Of a stretch of 64,000 nt of DNA, positions 60,964 to 64,000 are shown piece after piece. The notes beneath the pieces were generated by a model, which had not been told where the DNA came from, searched no databases, and saw only the letters and a program-made list of their open reading frames with translations. This stretch comes from Homalodisca vitripennis (Eukaryota > Arthropoda > Insecta > Hemiptera > Cicadellidae). The first letter of the stretch is position 1. Every line of letters begins with the position of its first letter. The DNA is taken from NCBI RefSeq assembly GCF_021130785.1, contig NC_060210.1, positions 188,922,501 through 188,986,500 of the forward strand, given 5' to 3'. The position numbers were made by a program, and so were the translations under genes.

Positions 60964-61177
60964 CGTAGACCGGGAGCTCGATGAACTCAGCATGGGTAGA
61001 GGTCCAGTCGCAGACGGCGCCGCAGGACGTGGTATGGTTAGCAGGAGCTCGCAGCAGAAAGTTCGGCAGAGGAGGAGGCGGTATGGCCAGGATGGAGTCC
61101 GGGGGAGGGCCGAGATCCAGACATTCGGCACAGGTAACGTTCAGGAACGGCAACATCTCAGTGCCGACAGTCATCCC
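60964..61177 (-). CDS. Extracellular stem exon of the same gene
   Basis: A 214-base exon on the minus strand between acceptor ttttctctccag and donor gtgagt (60958-60963). The frame runs MTVGTEMLPFLNVTCAEC (the Met is internal), LDLGPPPDS, LAIPPPPLPNFLL, APANHTTSCGAVCDW and FIELPVY. It contains two N-glycosylation sequons (NVT and NHT), four cysteines in two close pairs and a proline-rich stretch, as expected of an extracellular stalk. It begins with two bases finishing a codon, so at least one more exon lies upstream, probably beyond the window. A 5S-derived SINE sits only about 40 bp upstream of its acceptor. Confidence 0.75.
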
Positions 61178-61216
61178 TGGAGAGAAAATTTGGAGTTACA
61201 TCAGGAAGTTACTGGC

Positions 61217-61455
61217 CAATGGCGCAGCGTAGCGGGTACAGCGGTTATCGCAAGATAACCGAATCAAGCAACGTCGAGCGTGGCTGCTGCTTGGATGAGT
61301 GACCGCTGAGCGATCCTGTCCTTGCAAGCAGTCCGCCTGCCCTGCCATTGGTGGTGGTTTGGAAGTCACCTTTAAGCCGTTGGTCTCCAGACTAAGTGTT
61401 AGAGAGGGCTTCTCCCTAACTTCACCTGGTAAAATAAGATATTCTTTGACTTTAA
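61217..61455 (+). mobile_element. 5S-rRNA-derived SINE next to an exon
   Basis: Starts caatggcgcagcgtagcggg, then gcggttatcgcaagataacc, gaatcaagcaacgtcgagcg (box A), ggatgagtgaccgctgag (box C), cctgtccttgcaagcag, ending near taaaataagatattctttga. Of the copies here it keeps 5S-like box C best (ggatgagtgaccgc versus 5S ggatgggtgaccgc). It lies antisense, about 40 bp upstream of the splice acceptor of the 60964-61177 exon. Confidence 0.9.
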
Positions 61456-61459
61456 GTTG

Positions 61460-62470
61460 ATAGTAGGTACAAAAAAGTGTAATTGTGAATATTATGTAGT
61501 AACATAGATTAAATTAGTTGTTCAAGACTGCTTCACATAGAATGTTTTAAAAAGTAAATTTAAAATTTCTATAAAAAGTTTACATAGCAGTTCATTAAAA
61601 ATGCATTTTAAACGATATTGATAATTATTATCAAGGATCATCACGGGTTACTCATGAGGAAGTGATGACAAATTTTACATTTTAGTTCAAGTAGTAGGTA
61701 TGGGAAAATGAAAATTGTACGACTGAAAGAAAATGGAGACGGTTTCATGTTTTGAAACACTTTCATACTTCTTGGATAGATAAAATGGAAATCAAACCGG
61801 TAAAACACAATTGCCGCATAAATGGAACATGAGTGTTTTGTGACATGGAAAACATCCACAAACAATAAGTTAATCCTTGTATAGTATTTTATATTGTTTT
61901 CACTGTATTTGTAGCTTTTAACACGATTGGAAAAACGTAATATTGATCGATGTATGAAAGAAACGATTTGTACAGAATTCATGATCGATGGATTGTTATG
62001 TATTACTGACTAGCTCTAACATATAGTTTTTCTAATTTTATTAATTGAGTATTTTAAAATTCAAATTTTATAACGTACAAAATTAAGAAAACCAGGCAGG
62101 ATAGTACATTCATCCTAGTTATTGTTATACTTTAACGAAACACCTTCATTATACCACATAATTGATTTTTCTTTGAATTTATGAAATTTCTGAATTTGTG
62201 CAGAGGTGCCTACATTAACTCAAACGTTCTCATTTAGAAATAATGCAAACACTGAAATTGTTACAAATTTATTAATTTTTGAAAAATATGCTGCTAAAAA
62301 TATTGTTTAAAATGGAGCATCAATTAATCATCAGTCATTTTAAAGAAGGCATAGGATTACACCACTCGGAATAATTTAACTAACCACATTCAGTGTAAAT
62401 AAAATACACTCGAGAAATCTCAAGCTCTGTAGCATTCATTCAATATTAATTGAAGTAGGCTCTATTTATA
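61460..62470. other. AT-rich stretch
   Basis: Nothing recognisable; the minus-strand frame at 61641-61982 is AT-driven with no motif. Confidence 0.45.
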
Positions 62471-62475
62471 TCTCC

Positions 62476-62851
62476 ATGAAAAGATCCCTCTCTCAGTCAA
62501 TTCCGACATTCAAATTCCTTTCGTGCTCGACGAGGGTGGGCCAGAACCCCTGGGCAGTGAAGGGGGGCCCCTCGCTTAATTCATACACTTGTTACCCGCA
62601 GTGTTCGGGATCACGGAGCTATTACCATGTACGGTCTGGGACAATAGGTGCGATAGATAGCGGCTCCCCTCTCACAGCAGCTTGCTGGGGTTACTTGAGG
62701 GACTTCGGGACATGTGTTCTATGTTACGCGCCAACACCTCCGCCCACACGCACACACGCTGTCACACGCGCATGGCTTCTTGACGCCTACTCGAGGAGTG
62801 TAACCGAAGCGGGCGGTGTGGCTTCAAGGACAGGTTTAAAGACAGATTTCA
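62476..62851. other. GC-rich unexplained block
   Basis: About 375 bp distinctly richer in G and C than the flanks, open in one plus-strand frame (62476-62904, 142 codons) that reads into the adjacent transposon's terminus and therefore is not a genuine gene as it stands. It could be transposon-derived, a regulatory island, or untranslated sequence of the minus-strand gene. A possible 64-bp exon on its minus strand fails the phase test with the exon at 60964-61177. Confidence 0.4.
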
Positions 62852-63612
62852 CGGTACTTTGGGATTATACCGACCACACCAATACGAAGAACACAAAAAT
62901 ATAAACTTATAGAAACAAACATGATAGAACGAAAAAAACAACGGTTTAATTACAAAATTACAAACTTACAAGCATTTCCAGGTATTGTGATCGGTATTGT
63001 TGTCGCCCTTATCTTATCTTTCTCGAGAATCCCGATTACGGCAGGCCGCGCGGCATCACATGATTTGCACGGTACATAATTGCCTGTCCATTACAATTCA
63101 ATTTATATTTCTGATCAGCCCCTCTAGAATTTGATATTTTACTGATAGGTATCAGTATTATCTCGAGGGATGTTTTTCTTTCGTCGACATCAGCGCGGGC
63201 TTGGGCAGCTGCCGAAGCCCGCGCTGATGGCCGGAGGCACTCGCATTTTGGGTGGCGGAGTGTGATCAAGAATAAAAACAAGTTTTGAGTGTTTTTTTCA
63301 ATAAAGAGTTTAGTTTTATTTTGGTAATATTTGTTTTTGTTGAATTTTTGTGTTTGGAGAAATGTAGAGGTAAAACACGGAAGTACAACAAAGCGACGCA
63401 CCAGCTGAACGGGCGGCGAGACTCTGCAATCACGTTATCTACTAGACCGCTCGACTTTGACCTCTGTCTGAGGATGGGGAGGGGTTTGCGATAAGACAAT
63501 TCCTGTTTTATATTGAAGAAATATTGTTCTACGCTAATCCAGTAATCAGTAGAAGCAAAATGTCAAATAACGATTCATGTCTGGGTGTGGTCAGTATAAT
63601 CCCAAAGTACCG
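62852..63612. mobile_element. 761-bp non-autonomous element with 29-bp inverted repeats and 6-bp target duplication
   Basis: Left terminus 62852-62880 and right terminus 63584-63612 are inverted copies differing at one position; both begin, read inward, CGGTACTTTGGGATTATAC. Each is flanked by ATTTCA (62846-62851 and 63613-63618). The interior has no transposase and carries a strong hairpin at 63188-63229. A 6-bp duplication is uncommon among DNA transposons, so the superfamily is uncertain. Confidence 0.83.
63188..63229. repeat. Perfect 15-bp GC-rich hairpin
   Basis: CATCAGCGCGGGCTT at 63188-63202 pairs perfectly with AAGCCCGCGCTGATG at 63215-63229. The 12-nt loop itself contains the palindrome GGCAGCTGCC. 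Confidence 0.95.
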
Positions 63613-63619
63613 ATTTCAC

Positions 63620-64000
63620 TATGCATGATGTGGTGGGATGGATTTAAATATTTATCCCAAAAAAACATTCATGACAACAAAAATTTCACACTTTGTGAAT
63701 ATTATTCGTTGATCTGAACCATGTCATATGTAACATCTTTGTAAACAATAAATTATATAGGTCCAATTTCGTCAGTTGCCCCTAAAACTTTTTTGCGCTA
63801 ATTTAACTGAAATAGCAGTGCAAACAATATAGATAATAATTTGACATTCTTTTTTAAGGTAAAGTTTGCATATTCACTTTTTACTTTTACAAATTTTTGT
63901 AATTAGATTTACGTTGCGAGAAAGATTCGAAAGCAAAATATTGTGTAGGGAGAAGTATGGAGTGAGTTAATTTCGTAGACATACTGCATGGTAACTTAAT
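63620..64000. other. AT-rich right edge
   Basis: Nothing recognisable. Confidence 0.5.

Noticed and set aside
62640..62703. Possible upstream exon of the membrane-protein gene on the minus strand (acceptor accccag, donor gtaata)
   Set aside because: Its only usable open frames end in phase 0 or with two leftover bases, whereas the exon at 60964-61177 needs one; the donor is also weak.
62476..62904. 142-codon plus-strand frame
   Set aside because: Its last 15 or so codons are the terminal repeat of a transposon, and no family motif is visible; kept only as an unexplained GC-rich block.

Overview
The window looks like arthropod nuclear DNA, most likely an insect and possibly a hemipteran (a low-confidence guess). 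It is AT-rich, genes are sparse and split by long introns with ordinary GT-AG splice sites, and most recognisable content is transposon debris. No prokaryotic operon, ribosomal RNA gene or CRISPR array is visible.

Left third (1-26 kb): a segment of more than 10.7 kb occurs twice in direct orientation (1-10768 and 13115-24325, offset about 13.1-13.6 kb). The copies share every landmark: a Kazal-like exon on the minus strand at the left edge, a TA microsatellite, a 5S-rRNA-derived SINE, a dead Tc1-type transposon, an 85-bp minisatellite and a small reverse-transcriptase scrap. They differ by substitutions and discrete indels. The 2.3 kb between them holds the only intact copy of the Kazal exon and a weak UDP-glycosyltransferase-like exon. 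A third, diverged copy of one internal segment lies just to the right, followed by a 636-bp MITE with inverted repeats of about 180 bp.

Middle (27-46 kb): a 3.6-kb PIF/Harbinger transposon (27367-30969, TTA target duplication) sits inside a 5S-derived SINE. It carries a MADF-like accessory gene and a DDE transposase gene, both broken, on opposite strands, each having an exon inside the other's intron. Further right are a possible terminal exon (32.2 kb), a non-LTR retrotransposon RNase H remnant (35.7-36.5 kb), a purine-rich minisatellite (38 kb), and a 1.7-kb foldback-like structure (38.65-40.33 kb) with a tRNA-like sequence at its centre and a 381-bp MITE nested in one arm.

Right third (46-64 kb): this is largely the 3' part of one minus-strand host gene. 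Four exons join in phase (60964-61177, 55956-56006, 48372-48474, 46656-46971) and encode an extracellular stem, one membrane-spanning segment and a proline- and tyrosine-containing cytoplasmic tail ending in a stop. I do not recognise the protein. Its introns hold SINEs, LINE 3' ends, tandem repeats and MITE fragments. The far right has a GC-rich block and a 761-bp element with 29-bp inverted repeats, a 6-bp target duplication and an internal GC-rich hairpin.

Two host coding units are well supported (the Kazal-like exon and the transmembrane gene). Two more are weak candidates. All other coding-like sequence is transposon-derived and broken.
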